DNA of 64,000 bases from Kitasatospora sp. NBC_01266 (GCF_036242395.1 NZ_CP108458.1:5642001-5706000); one strand, 5' to 3'; shown: positions 17,266-26,101, numbered from the stretch's first letter. The notes: a model not told the origin generated them from the sequence alone. A program made the numbers and translations.

Positions 17266-18888
17266 ATGGCTTTCGCCCGTACCTGCTCGGTGGCCCTGCT
17301 CGGAGTCGACGGCGTGGTGGTCGAGGTTCAGGCCGACCTCGAGCCGGGCGTCGCCGCCTTCGCCCTGGTCGGCCTACCCGACAAAGCCCTCAGTGAGGCC
17401 CGCGACCGGGTCAGAGCGGCGGTCTCCAATTCGGGTGAGCGGTGGCCGCAGCGCAAACTCACCGTGGGGCTCAGCCCGGCCTCGGTGCCCAAGAGCGGCA
17501 GCGGCTTCGACCTCGCGGTGGCCTGTGCCGTGCTGGCCGCCGCCGAGCGGCTGCCACCGCCCGCCATCGCCGATCTGCTGATCATCGGCGAACTGGGGCT
17601 GGACGGCCGGGTCCGACCGGTGCGCGGCGTGCTGCCCTCGGTGCTCGCCGCCGCCGACGCCGGATACCGCCAGGTGGTGGTGGCCGAGCAGACCGCGGCC
17701 GAGGCGGCGCTGGTCCCCGGGGTCTCGGTGCTCGGGGTGCGCAGCCTGCGCCAGCTGATCGCGCTGCTCACCGACGAGCCGGTGCCCGAGGAACCGCCGG
17801 ACACCGTGGCGGGCGGTCCGGACCCGCTGATGGCCGGGCTGCTGCTGCCCGGCACCGCTGTGCGCCGCACCACCGCCGACTCCGAGTACGGTCCCGATCT
17901 GGGCGACGTCGCCGGGCAGGAGGAGGCCCGCCGGGCGCTGGAGATCGCCGCCGCCGGGGCCCACCACCTCTATCTGAAGGGTCCACCCGGGGCCGGCAAG
18001 ACGATGCTCGCCGAGCGGCTGCCCGGCCTGCTTCCGCCGCTGACCAGGACGGAGGCGCTTGAGGTCACCGCCGTGCACTCGGTGGCCGGCCTGCTGCCCC
18101 CGGGTCGCCCGCTGATCGACCTGCCGCCCTACTGCGCCCCGCACCACTCGACCACGATGCCCGCCATCATCGGCGGCGGCAGCGGGCTGCCCCGCCCGGG
18201 AGCGGTCTCCCTCTCCCACCGAGGCGTGCTCTTCCTGGACGAGGCACCGGAGTTCCCGGTCCGGGTGCTCGACGCGCTGCGCCAGCCGCTGGAGTCCGGC
18301 GAGGTGATGATCGCCCGCTCGGCCGGCTCGCTGCGGTTGCCGGCCAACTTCCTGCTCTGCCTCGCGGCCAATCCGTGCCCATGTGGGCGCCACTCACGCC
18401 GGGGCGAGGGGTGCGACTGCACGCCGACCATGGTGAACCGGTATCAGGCGCGGCTCTCCGGGCCGTTGCTCGACCGGGTGGACCTGCGGGTCCAGGTCGA
18501 CCCGGTGACCCGGACCGAGCTGCTGGGGCGCGAGCGGTCGGCCGAGCGCACCCAGGTGGTGGCCGAGCGGGTGCGGGCCGCCCGGGAGCGGGCCGCAGCT
18601 CGACTCGCCGGGACGCCGTGGCGCACCAACGCCCAGGTGCCCGGGCGGGAGCTGCGGACCCGTTGGCGGCCGACGGACGGCTCGCTGGCGGAGGCCGAAC
18701 GCGAGATGGAGCGCGGGCTGCTCACGGCGCGCGGGCTGGACCGCGTGCTGCGAGTCGCCTGGACCGTGGCGGACCTGGCGGGCTGTGACGCTCCCGGAGC
18801 CGTCGAAGTGCGCACCGCGCTCGCACTGCGGCGTGGCTTCCCGGGCGGCGTCCGCTCGCTCGGCGGCGAGACAGGGGCTCGGCCATGA
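17266..18888 (+). CDS. comM: ComM/YifB-like AAA+ ATPase (Mg-chelatase-like)
   Basis: 540 aa. The N-terminal ChlI-like/Lon-type domain begins FARTCSVALLGVDGVVVEVQADLEPG. Walker A is KGPPGAGKTMLAERL at about residue 240, and Walker B is in GVLFLDEAPEF. A CPCG ... GEGCDCTP cysteine cluster and a C-terminal helical domain follow. In transformable bacteria ComM is a hexameric helicase that drives branch migration during integration of incoming DNA. The role in streptomycetes is not established. It lies in an operon with yraN (1-nt gap) and dprA (46 nt downstream). Confidence 0.92.
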   Translation: MAFARTCSVALLGVDGVVVEVQADLEPGVAAFALVGLPDKALSEARDRVRAAVSNSGERWPQRKLTVGLSPASVPKSGSGFDLAVACAVLAAAERLPPPAIADLLIIGELGLDGRVRPVRGVLPSVLAAADAGYRQVVVAEQTAAEAALVPGVSVLGVRSLRQLIALLTDEPVPEEPPDTVAGGPDPLMAGLLLPGTAVRRTTADSEYGPDLGDVAGQEEARRALEIAAAGAHHLYLKGPPGAGKTMLAERLPGLLPPLTRTEALEVTAVHSVAGLLPPGRPLIDLPPYCAPHHSTTMPAIIGGGSGLPRPGAVSLSHRGVLFLDEAPEFPVRVLDALRQPLESGEVMIARSAGSLRLPANFLLCLAANPCPCGRHSRRGEGCDCTPTMVNRYQARLSGPLLDRVDLRVQVDPVTRTELLGRERSAERTQVVAERVRAARERAAARLAGTPWRTNAQVPGRELRTRWRPTDGSLAEAEREMERGLLTARGLDRVLRVAWTVADLAGCDAPGAVEVRTALALRRGFPGGVRSLGGETGARP

Positions 18889-18934
18889 CCCGAGCGGACG
18901 AAGTGTGTGGGGCCCACGGGAGGGAGCGGATTCA

Positions 18935-20179
18935 GTGGACGACAAGCCGGTGGATGACAGGTCGGCGGGCGGCCCGCAGGTGCGCGCCCCGCAGGCGGAC
19001 AGCGCGCCGCCCGGCGCGGTCCAGACCGAGCTGGCGCTCGGCGTCGGCGCCGCGCCGGTGTCGCCGGTGCGGGAGCGGCTGGCCCGCGTGGCGCTGACCC
19101 GGTTGTTCGAGCCGGGCAGTCCGGTCGCGGGCCGCTGGTTGCGGTCCCACCCCGCAGTCGAGCTGATCGAGCTGCTGCGCGGCGGCGGTACGCATCGGGA
19201 GCTGAAACTCGATCAGCAGCGCCTGACCGTGCTGCGACAGCGCCTCGCCCTGGCTGACCCGGTCGCCGATCTCGAACGCCTGCGCTCCCTCGGCGGCCGG
19301 TTCCTGATGCCGGGCGACGCCGAGTGGCCCAGCCAACTCACCGACCTGGCGGACGCCGCGCCGATCGGCCTCTGGGTGCTGGGCACCGGATCGCTGCGCC
19401 TGCTCGCGCTGCGCTCGGTCGCCGTGGTCGGCTCCCGCTCCTGTACGTCCTATGGCGCGCATGTCGCGACCGAGCTGGCGGCCACGCTCGCCGAGCGTGG
19501 CTGGGTGGTCTGCTCGGGAGCCGCTTACGGTGTCGACGCCGCCGCCCACCGCGGCGCGCTGTCGGTCGGCGGCATGACCGTGGCCGTGCTCGCCTGCGGG
19601 GTGGACGTGCAATACCCGCGCGGTAACAGCGAGCTGATCCGCCGGATCAGCGAACAGGGCCAGCTGGTCAGCGAACTGCCGCCGGGCGAGCACCCGAGCC
19701 GCTTCCGCTTCGTGCTGCGCAACCGGGTGCTCGCGGCCCTGACCCGCGGCACGGTCGTGGTGGAGGCGGCACCGCGCAGCGGAGCGCTCAGTACGGCCCG
19801 GCGGGCCCAGGAACTCAATCGGCACACCATGGGCATCTGCGGACCGGTCACCTCCGAACTCTCGGCCGGCGTGCACGCGCTGATCCGCGGTGGTGGCGCC
19901 ACCCTGGTCACCGACGCGGCCGAGGTGATCGAGCAGATCGGCGCGATCGGGGCCGACCTGCCGTCGCCGGCCCGGTGCCGTCCCCGGCCGCGGGACCTGC
20001 TGCACCACACCGCCGCGCTGGTGCTGGAGGCGATCCCCGGCGGACCGCTCGGCGCCCCGGTCGGCGAGCTCGCGCTGCGCACCGCGCTCCCGGCGGACCA
20101 GGTGCTCAAGGAGCTCTACGAACTGTGCTCGCTGGGGTTCGTCCAGCGGGCGGGATCGCACTGGAGAGTGATCCGTTGA
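18935..20179 (+). CDS. dprA: DNA-processing protein DprA (Smf)
   Basis: 414 aa from GTG 18935, preceded by GGGAGGGAG at 18918, which decides this start over the upstream frame. A non-conserved Ala/Pro N-terminus of ~40 residues and a helical SAM-like region are followed by the Rossmann-type DNA-binding core: VAVVGSRSCTSYGAHVA, then CSGAAYGVDAAAHRGAL and VLACGVDVQYPRGN. A C-terminal winged-helix (LGAPVGELALRTALPAD) is present. DprA binds single-stranded DNA and loads RecA. A structured hairpin lies after the stop. Confidence 0.94.
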   Translation: MDDKPVDDRSAGGPQVRAPQADSAPPGAVQTELALGVGAAPVSPVRERLARVALTRLFEPGSPVAGRWLRSHPAVELIELLRGGGTHRELKLDQQRLTVLRQRLALADPVADLERLRSLGGRFLMPGDAEWPSQLTDLADAAPIGLWVLGTGSLRLLALRSVAVVGSRSCTSYGAHVATELAATLAERGWVVCSGAAYGVDAAAHRGALSVGGMTVAVLACGVDVQYPRGNSELIRRISEQGQLVSELPPGEHPSRFRFVLRNRVLAALTRGTVVVEAAPRSGALSTARRAQELNRHTMGICGPVTSELSAGVHALIRGGGATLVTDAAEVIEQIGAIGADLPSPARCRPRPRDLLHHTAALVLEAIPGGPLGAPVGELALRTALPADQVLKELYELCSLGFVQRAGSHWRVIR

Positions 20180-20251
20180 CAGCTGACGAATCGTGCGGTT
20201 CCCGCTCCTCGTTGGTGCGGTCACGGGCACTCGGGCCGCACGTCGGTGCCG

Positions 20252-20304
20252 CGCCCGTTCCGGAGTCCGTTCCCGCGACCGAGTGAACGCCACCGGAACG
20301 GGCG
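20252..20304 (+). terminator. Hairpin between dprA and whiG
   Basis: A perfect 12-bp stem (20252-20263 with 20293-20304, CGCCCGTTCCGG) encloses a 29-nt loop that can itself pair (CGTTC with GAACG). It is a probable dprA terminator or part of the whiG leader. The whole dprA-whiG gap is 227 nt. Confidence 0.55.
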
Positions 20305-20406
20305 ACGGCCAGGTGGTGGTAGCGCAGCGCAAGGACTCGGTCACGCTACGCTCGCCAATGGCTTCCCTATCAGCACATGACTCGGCAGAACGGCGCAGAC
20401 CCACGT

Positions 20407-22218
20407 ATGCCCACACACATTCCCGGACACAGGGTGACCAGTGTCGGCCTGCCCTCGGGGGGCCCCGGCACCGACTCGCGTACCGCCTCCGGTGCCCAGC
20501 CCGCGAAGCCCGTCCTGCCGACACCGAGCGTGGCGACCAGTCCCCAGGAGGCGCCGGAACCGTCGGGCGGGGTCGCGTCGCCGAGCCTTGCGCCACCGCC
20601 GAACGCGGCTCCTCCCCCGAGCGGGGCTGACGGTCCGCCAGGCAGGCCGCGACCGGCCGCCCCGCCGGCCGCCCCGCCGGCCGTCTCATCGGTCGGCCCG
20701 GTCGGCCTGGCTCGGGGGAGCGGCGGTAACCGGACGATCGGCCAGTCGGCCTCCCCGGTCGGCGTCAGTCCTGCCATCGCGGGAGCAGCCGATGCTGTCG
20801 CCGGGCAGGCGGTCAGAGGCGCCGAGTCGAACGCCGAGGTTGCCGCCAGGGCGACCACCTCCGCTGGCCCGGTGCCTTCGGACGGAGCGTCCCAGGCTGT
20901 CCGCCTGCCATCGGCGTCGCCCGCCGAGGGTTGGCCGCGCGCCCGCAGGCGCGGGTACGCGCGTGGGCAGAGCAGCGGGGCCGGGCGGGCGCAGGCCGTC
21001 GCGTTGGCACCGACCGCGCTGGTCTCGGTGCCCGCGCCCGCGCGCGTCGGCGAGCGCCGTTCCGACGGTGCGGGCCTGCTCGATGCTGCCCAGACCGGCA
21101 GCGCACCTGCCCTTGAGGTGGTCGGTCCGCCGCCCGGTCCCGGACGCCAGCCAGGGCCGTCCGCGGCCGGCGCCGCGTCGCCGGCTCGGCTCGGGCGGCA
21201 AGCCGGTCCCGTGGTCACCGCTCCGCCCGGTCCGGGCCCGGCGGCTGCGCCCACCCCGCGAACGCCTCTCAGCTCGCCGCCGCCCTCGTCGCCGTCACCC
21301 GTACCGCCCGGCCCGCGCAGTCGGTCCGATCGGCCGACCGAGTCCGCGCCGACTGCTGATCCCGCCACGCCCACGGGCCCCACGGCCGCCACCTCAGCAC
21401 CCCCCGCGCCAACCGCCCCCGGCATCCCCGCCGCAGCGCGCGGTGCCGCCGCACCGCAGCGCAGCGCGCTCGAGGCGCTCTGGCGCTCCTACAAGACCAC
21501 CGGTGACCCCAAGCTGCGCGAGCAGCTGATCCTTCACTACTCCCCACTGGTCAAATACGTGGCCGGCCGGGTCGGAGTCGGTCTGCCGGCCAATGTCGAG
21601 CAGGCGGACTTCGTCTCGTCCGGGATCTTCGGCCTGATCGACGCGATCGAGAAGTTCGACCTTGACCGGGCGATCAAGTTCGAGACCTATGCGATCAGCC
21701 GGATCCGTGGCGCGATCATCGACGAACTTCGCGCGCTGGACTGGATTCCCCGCTCGGTCCGGCAGAAGGCCAAGGCAGTGGAGCGGACGTACGCCACCCT
21801 GGAGGCCCGGCTGCGGCGGACCCCGCACGAGCCCGAGGTGGCCGCCGAGATGGGGATCGCCATCGAGGACCTCCACGCCATCTTCAGCCAGCTCTCGCTC
21901 GCCAACGTGGTGGCGCTGGACGAGCTGCTCCACCCGGCCGGTGAGGGCGGCGAGCGGCTGAGCCTGATGGACACCCTGGTGGACACCGGAGCCGACGACC
22001 CGGTCGAGATCGCCGAGGACCGCGAACTGCGCAAGTTGCTGGCGGGCGCCATCAACACCCTTCCCGAACGGGAGAAGACCGTGGTGACGCTCTACTACTA
22101 CGAGGGCCTGACGCTGGCGGAGATCGGCCAGGTCCTCGGCGTGACGGAGAGTCGGGTCAGCCAGATCCACACCAAGTCCGTGCTGCAACTGCGGGCGAAG
22201 CTGACCGATCTGCGTTGA
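20407..22218 (+). CDS. whiG: RNA polymerase sigma factor WhiG with a long Pro/Ala-rich N-terminal extension
   Basis: 603 aa from ATG 20407 (MPTHIPGH; ATG 20377 is also in frame). Residues ~352-603 are a full WhiG: ALEALWRSYKTTGD, the region 2 sequence EQADFVSSGIFGLIDAIEKF, DWIPRSVRQKAK in region 3, and a region 4 helix-turn-helix GLTLAEIGQVLGVTESRVSQ. WhiG is the FliA-type sigma that starts sporulation septation of aerial hyphae. It is normally ~280 aa. Here ~350 residues of Pro/Ala/Ser/Gly-rich, probably disordered sequence precede the sigma core, with no good internal start near the core. Third-position GC in the extension is high (I estimate about 80% from a sample), which supports coding. 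It is probably held by an anti-sigma factor (RsiG with c-di-GMP), as in other streptomycetes. Confidence 0.85.
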   Translation: MPTHIPGHRVTSVGLPSGGPGTDSRTASGAQPAKPVLPTPSVATSPQEAPEPSGGVASPSLAPPPNAAPPPSGADGPPGRPRPAAPPAAPPAVSSVGPVGLARGSGGNRTIGQSASPVGVSPAIAGAADAVAGQAVRGAESNAEVAARATTSAGPVPSDGASQAVRLPSASPAEGWPRARRRGYARGQSSGAGRAQAVALAPTALVSVPAPARVGERRSDGAGLLDAAQTGSAPALEVVGPPPGPGRQPGPSAAGAASPARLGRQAGPVVTAPPGPGPAAAPTPRTPLSSPPPSSPSPVPPGPRSRSDRPTESAPTADPATPTGPTAATSAPPAPTAPGIPAAARGAAAPQRSALEALWRSYKTTGDPKLREQLILHYSPLVKYVAGRVGVGLPANVEQADFVSSGIFGLIDAIEKFDLDRAIKFETYAISRIRGAIIDELRALDWIPRSVRQKAKAVERTYATLEARLRRTPHEPEVAAEMGIAIEDLHAIFSQLSLANVVALDELLHPAGEGGERLSLMDTLVDTGADDPVEIAEDRELRKLLAGAINTLPEREKTVVTLYYYEGLTLAEIGQVLGVTESRVSQIHTKSVLQLRAKLTDLR

Positions 22219-22314
22219 CCGATCTGCGTTGCCCGCCCCGCGTCGGTCGACCCACGCTGACCGACCAGCCGTGGTCGACCCACGCTGACCGATCTGCGTT
22301 GACCGACTTCCGCT
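22203..22314 (+). repeat. Tandem repeats spanning the whiG 3' end
   Basis: GACCGATCTGCGTT occurs at 22203-22216 and 22217-22230 in direct tandem, then again at 22287-22300, with a degenerate fourth copy after it. The first copy contains the last codons of whiG. Between them GGTCGACCCACGCTGACCGA occurs twice (22245-22264, 22273-22292). GTCGGTC/GACCGAC pairs inside can form hairpins, so this may also serve as the terminator. Confidence 0.8.
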
Positions 22315-22392
22315 GCCGTCACCGGTCGGCACGCGTGGATCCGGGGGTGCGCCGCTGTCCCGGCTCTCAGACGGGCTCCGTACAGTGGGACG

Positions 22393-23010
22393 GTGCCGAA
22401 GATCCGCGCCGCCACCCTGGCCGAGCACCGTCAGCTGCAGCGCGCTGCCCTCCTGGACGCGGCCCGCGTGCTGCTGGCGGAGGGTGGCGTGGAGGCTCTC
22501 ACGTTCCCCGCGCTGGCCACCCGCACCGGACTGGCCCGTTCGTCGGTCTATGAGTACTTCAAGTCCCGGGCCGCCGTGGTCGAGCAGCTCTGCGAACTCG
22601 ACTTCCCGCTCTGGGCAGCTGAGATCGAGGCCGGGATGGCCGCCTGCGACAGTGCGGTCGGCAAGCTGGAGGCGTACGTCCGCGGCCAGCTCGCGCTGGC
22701 GGGGGACCCGCGGCACCGGGCCATCGTCGCGCTCTCCTCGGTGGAGCTGGACGAGGCCGCACGGCGCCGGATCCGCTCCGCCCACGCCGAGCTGGTGGGG
22801 CTGGTGGTGGACGCGATCGACGAACTCGGCCACCCGGAGCCGCGACTGGTGGCGACGCTGCTGCAGGGCGTGGTGGAGTCGGCGGTCAGATGCTCGGAGG
22901 GCCGGGCCGCCGCCGACCGGGACCTGATCGCCGACACGGCCGTCGCGCTCGCGCTGGGCGGGCTGGCGACCGCGGGCCCGCGTCGAGACCGCGACCAGGA
23001 TTGCGGCTGA
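22393..23010 (+). CDS. TetR-family transcriptional regulator
   Basis: 205 aa from GTG 22393. The N-terminal helix-turn-helix is clear: AALLDAARVLLAEGGVEALTFPALATRTGLARSSVYEYFKSR. The C-terminal ligand domain is poorly conserved (QLALAGDPRHRAIVALSSVEL), so ligand and targets are unknown. It lies directly downstream of whiG, and its 3' part is antisense to the open frame of the M23 peptidase on the other strand. An operator could not be picked out in the short upstream region, which is filled by repeats. Confidence 0.88.
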   Translation: MPKIRAATLAEHRQLQRAALLDAARVLLAEGGVEALTFPALATRTGLARSSVYEYFKSRAAVVEQLCELDFPLWAAEIEAGMAACDSAVGKLEAYVRGQLALAGDPRHRAIVALSSVELDEAARRRIRSAHAELVGLVVDAIDELGHPEPRLVATLLQGVVESAVRCSEGRAAADRDLIADTAVALALGGLATAGPRRDRDQDCG

Positions 23011-23702
23011 GACCCCAGCGCTGCCGCCGGTGAGTGCGACGGCAGCAGCCGGGCCTGCCCGGCGCCGAGGAGCGCGAGCGGGTCGAGGTAGCGATCGCCG
23101 CGCAGCAGGCCCCAGTGCAGGCAGTGGCCCGCGCAGTGCCCGCGAGTCGGAGCGAGCTGCCCGATGACCGCGCCGGCCGCCACCGGACTGCCGACCGGCG
23201 CACCTCCGATCACCGGCAGGTAGGTGGTGCGCAAGGGCGGGGTGCCGGTGCCGGGATGAAGCACCGTGACCACCGGACGCCCGGCGACCTCACCGACGAA
23301 GGCGACGACCCCCGGCGCGGCCGCCCGCACGGGCGCACCCTCGACGGCGGCCAGATCGACCCCGCGGTGACCGGCGGCCCAAGGCGCGGGTGGTGCCGCG
23401 AACCGCCGCAGCAGCCCGCTCGGCCCGCCGACCGGCCAGGCCCGCCTGGGGCCGAGGCCGACCGCGGTCGGTGCCCCGCCGGCCCGCGCGGCGGCCCGCG
23501 CGCTGTGCGCGAGCCGCGTGCTCTGTGCGGCCGACGGCGCGCCCGGCGGCTCCGCCAACGGCTCGGTCGGCACGCCGCGCAGACCAAGGACACCGGGCAC
23601 GGCCAGAAGGAAGACGAGGACGAAGACGCCGGCGAACACGGCGATGAACGCGTCGGCGAAGACGGTGACCTGGCCGGACCGGGTCCGTAGCGAAGCTCTC
23701 AT
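22548..23702 (-). CDS. Membrane-anchored M23-family peptidoglycan peptidase, with antisense read-through tail
   Basis: 384 aa as an open frame on the minus strand from ATG 23702 (MRASLRTRSGQVTVFADAF). An N-terminal membrane helix (FIAVFAGVFVLVFLLAVPGVL) is followed by a linker and an M23 domain: GHRGVDLAA, then VVAFVGEVAGRPVVTVLHPG and the end HCAGHCLHWGLLRGDRYLDPL. Family members normally stop soon after this point. Here no stop occurs for another ~150 codons, and the tail (Ser/Arg/Ala-rich) is antisense to the TetR gene from 23010 down to 22548. The tail is probably non-functional read-through. M23 enzymes cut peptide cross-bridges in the cell wall. Confidence 0.75.
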   Translation of the reverse strand: MRASLRTRSGQVTVFADAFIAVFAGVFVLVFLLAVPGVLGLRGVPTEPLAEPPGAPSAAQSTRLAHSARAAARAGGAPTAVGLGPRRAWPVGGPSGLLRRFAAPPAPWAAGHRGVDLAAVEGAPVRAAAPGVVAFVGEVAGRPVVTVLHPGTGTPPLRTTYLPVIGGAPVGSPVAAGAVIGQLAPTRGHCAGHCLHWGLLRGDRYLDPLALLGAGQARLLPSHSPAAALGSQPQSWSRSRRGPAVASPPSASATAVSAIRSRSAAARPSEHLTADSTTPCSSVATSRGSGWPSSSIASTTSPTSSAWAERIRRRAASSSSTEESATMARCRGSPASASWPRTYASSLPTALSQAAIPASISAAQSGKSSSQSCSTTAARDLKYS

Positions 23703-24212
23703 GCCCGCGAGGCTCCACCTGTTCGCCGCCCCGTGCGGGCTCGGTCCCGGAACCTGTGGACAACCTCGCTCCGGTGGACAACGCCCTTCACCCACATCGC
23801 CGTATCAGCCCCCGCATCGCCGCCTCAACCGTGTGATCATCGGGCGAACGACGACCCCGGCCCCGCCCGGCGTTCCGCCCTGCTCACGCGCGCAGAGTCG
23901 CCGGTCACTCGGCGCTTCCCGTACACTTCACACGCGACCCGGTCCACCGGGTCGACTTCGCACGCCCCGCCACCGGCGATTACGCGCGCGGACCACCGCC
24001 TCAGGCCCGGTCCGCCGTCCTCCTCCGGTGCGAGTGCCGCTCGGTCCTTCCGAGCCTGTCGCGGCTCCGCCGCCCAGGCCCGGCGGCTCGGCACGTCGGG
24101 GCGTCAGGCGTGGCGGTCACCCGACCGGCACGGACAACCGAGCAGACCCGGTCGCCGCCGAGTGCCGTGAGGCAGCAACGAGCGCCGGGCGCAACACCTG
24201 AGGAGCACGGCC
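23703..24212 (+). promoter_or_regulatory. 510-nt region upstream of rpsB
   Basis: No gene could be supported here; the open frames are Arg/Pro-rich shadows. It separates the divergent M23 gene from rpsB. A perfect 8-bp hairpin (CGACCCGG, TCCA loop; 23935-23954) and a possible TACACT -10 at 23922 lie about 260-290 nt before rpsB, so a long structured leader is likely. I could not find a matching -35. Ribosomal protein uS2 leaders in other bacteria are autoregulated, but no known motif was recognised. Confidence 0.45.
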
Positions 24213-25133
24213 ATGGCCGTCGTCACGATGCGGGAGCTGCTGGAGAGCGGCGTCCACTTCGGTCACCAGACCCGTCGTTGGAACCCGAAGATGAAGCGCT
24301 TCATCTTCACGGAGCGCAACGGCATCTACATCATCGACCTCCTGCAGTCGCTGAACTACATCGACCGCGCCTTCGAGTTCGTCAAGGAGACCGTTGCCCA
24401 CGGCGGCAGCGTCCTCTTCGTCGGCACCAAGAAGCAGGCCCAGGAGGCCATCGCCGAGCAGGCCACCCGCGTGGGCATGCCCTACGTGAACCAGCGCTGG
24501 CTCGGCGGCATGCTGACCAACTTCTCCACCGTCTACAAGCGGCTGCAGCGCCTCAAGGAGCTCGGCGAGCTGGACTTCTCGGACGTGGCCGGTTCCGGCC
24601 TGACCAAGAAGGAGCTCCTGGTCCTCCAGCGCGAGCACGACAAGCTGGAGAAGACCCTCGGTGGTATCCGCGACATGCAGCGCGTCCCCAGCGCTGTCTG
24701 GATCGTGGACACCAAGAAGGAGCACATCGCGGTCGGCGAGGCCCGGAAGCTCAACATCCCGGTCGTCGCCATCCTCGACACCAACTGTGACCCCGACGAG
24801 GTCGACTACAAGATCCCGGGCAACGACGACGCGATCCGCTCCGTCACCCTGCTGACCCGCGTGATCGCCGACGCCGTCGCCGAGGGCCTCAAGGCCCGCG
24901 CCGGTGTCGCCAAGGGCGATGTCAAGGCCGAGCCGGGCGCCGACCAGCCGCTCGCCGACTGGGAGCAGGACCTGCTGGCGACCGGTGACAAGAAGGCCGA
25001 GGAGGCCCCGGCCGCCGCCGAGGCCGAGGCCGCTGTTGAGGCCCCCGCTGCCGAGGCCCCCGCTGCCGAGGCTCCCGCCGCCGACGAGGCCCCCGCGGCC
25101 GAGGCGCCGGCCGCCGAGGCCGAGCAGGCCTGA
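24213..25133 (+). CDS. rpsB: Ribosomal protein uS2
   Basis: 306 aa from ATG 24213 with GAGGAG upstream. The uS2 core is complete: MRELLESGVHFGHQTRRWNP, VLFVGTKKQAQE and a KEHIAVGEARKLNIPVVAILDTNCDPD block. The last ~70 residues form an Ala/Glu/Pro tail with repeated EAPAAEAPAAEA, built from near-identical short DNA units. Such tails are common in actinobacterial uS2 but variable in length. It is the first gene of the rpsB-tsf unit, with a hairpin 14 nt after the stop. Confidence 0.97.
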   Translation: MAVVTMRELLESGVHFGHQTRRWNPKMKRFIFTERNGIYIIDLLQSLNYIDRAFEFVKETVAHGGSVLFVGTKKQAQEAIAEQATRVGMPYVNQRWLGGMLTNFSTVYKRLQRLKELGELDFSDVAGSGLTKKELLVLQREHDKLEKTLGGIRDMQRVPSAVWIVDTKKEHIAVGEARKLNIPVVAILDTNCDPDEVDYKIPGNDDAIRSVTLLTRVIADAVAEGLKARAGVAKGDVKAEPGADQPLADWEQDLLATGDKKAEEAPAAAEAEAAVEAPAAEAPAAEAPAADEAPAAEAPAAEAEQA

Positions 25134-25147
25134 CGCACCGAAGGGTG

Positions 25148-25183
25148 AGGGGTACTCGTCGGTACACACCGGCGAGTGCCCCT
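25148..25183 (+). terminator. Hairpin between rpsB and tsf
   Basis: A 15-bp stem with two G-T pairs (25148-25162 with 25169-25183, AGGGGTACTCG arm) and a TACACA loop. It probably acts as a partial terminator setting the rpsB:tsf ratio. Confidence 0.7.
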
Positions 25184-25264
25184 CTCTCCACGTGCCGGGG
25201 CTGAACCATGAGCCCGGGCACACCCACCCCGCAGACACGCGAGACGTGAGAAGAGATTCACACC

Positions 25265-26101
25265 ATGGCGAACTTCACCGCCGCGGACGTCAAGAAGCTC
25301 CGTGAGCTCACCGGCGCCGGCATGATGGACTGCAAGAAGGCGCTCGACGAGGCCGAGGGCGACGTCCAGAAGGCCCTTGAGATCATCCGCATCAAGGGCC
25401 AGAAGGGTGTTGCGAAGCGCGAGGGCCGCACCGCCGAGAACGGCGCTGTCGTTGCCAAGATCGCTGCCGACGCGACCTCGGGTGTGCTGGTCGAGCTGAA
25501 GTGCGAGACCGACTTCGTCGCCAAGGGCGAGAAGTTCGTCGCGGTCGCCGACGCGATCGCCGCGCACATCGCCACGTCCGCCCCGGCCGACCTGGAGGCC
25601 GCGCTGGCTTCCGAGATCGAGGCCGGCAAGACCGTCCAGCAGTTCGTGGACGAGGCCAACGCGAACCTGGGCGAGAAGATCGTCCTGGACCGCTTCGCCC
25701 AGTTCACCGGTGGCTACGTCGCGGTCTACCTGCACCGCACCTCTCCCGACCTGCCGCCGCAGGTCGGCGTCCTGGTCGAGCTCGACAAGGAGAACGCCGA
25801 GGTCGCCAAGGACGTCGCGCAGCACATCGCCGCCTTCGCGCCGAAGTACCTCTCCCGCGAGGACATCCCGGCCGCGGACCTGGAGAACGAGCGCCGCGTC
25901 GCCGAGGCCACCGCTCGCGAGGAGGGCAAGCCCGAGGCTGCCCTGCCGAAGATCGTCGAGGGTCGCGTCACCGGCTTCGTCAAGGAGAACTCCGTTCTGG
26001 AGCAGGCCTTCGCGAAGGACAACAAGAAGTCCGTCGCCAAGGTCCTCGAGGAGAACGGCGTCGCCCTCAAGCGCTTCGCCCGCTTCCGCGTCGGCGCCTG
26101 A
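25265..26101 (+). CDS. tsf: Elongation factor Ts
   Basis: 278 aa from ATG 25265 (MANFTAADVKKLRELTGAGMMDCKKALDE, given here in part). The N-terminal UBA-like domain, the core with LKCETDFVAKGEKF and DLPPQVGVLVELDKEN, and the C-terminal VLEENGVALKRFARFRVG are all present. EF-Ts exchanges GDP for GTP on EF-Tu. The length is normal. It follows rpsB in the universal order. Confidence 0.97.
   Translation: MANFTAADVKKLRELTGAGMMDCKKALDEAEGDVQKALEIIRIKGQKGVAKREGRTAENGAVVAKIAADATSGVLVELKCETDFVAKGEKFVAVADAIAAHIATSAPADLEAALASEIEAGKTVQQFVDEANANLGEKIVLDRFAQFTGGYVAVYLHRTSPDLPPQVGVLVELDKENAEVAKDVAQHIAAFAPKYLSREDIPAADLENERRVAEATAREEGKPEAALPKIVEGRVTGFVKENSVLEQAFAKDNKKSVAKVLEENGVALKRFARFRVGA

Noticed and set aside
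20370..21425. A minus-strand open frame opposite the WhiG extension
   Set aside because: It is a Gly/Ala/Pro low-complexity mirror of the extension, with no ribosome-binding site or domain. It was kept in mind as a test of whether the extension itself is coding, which the codon-position bias favours.
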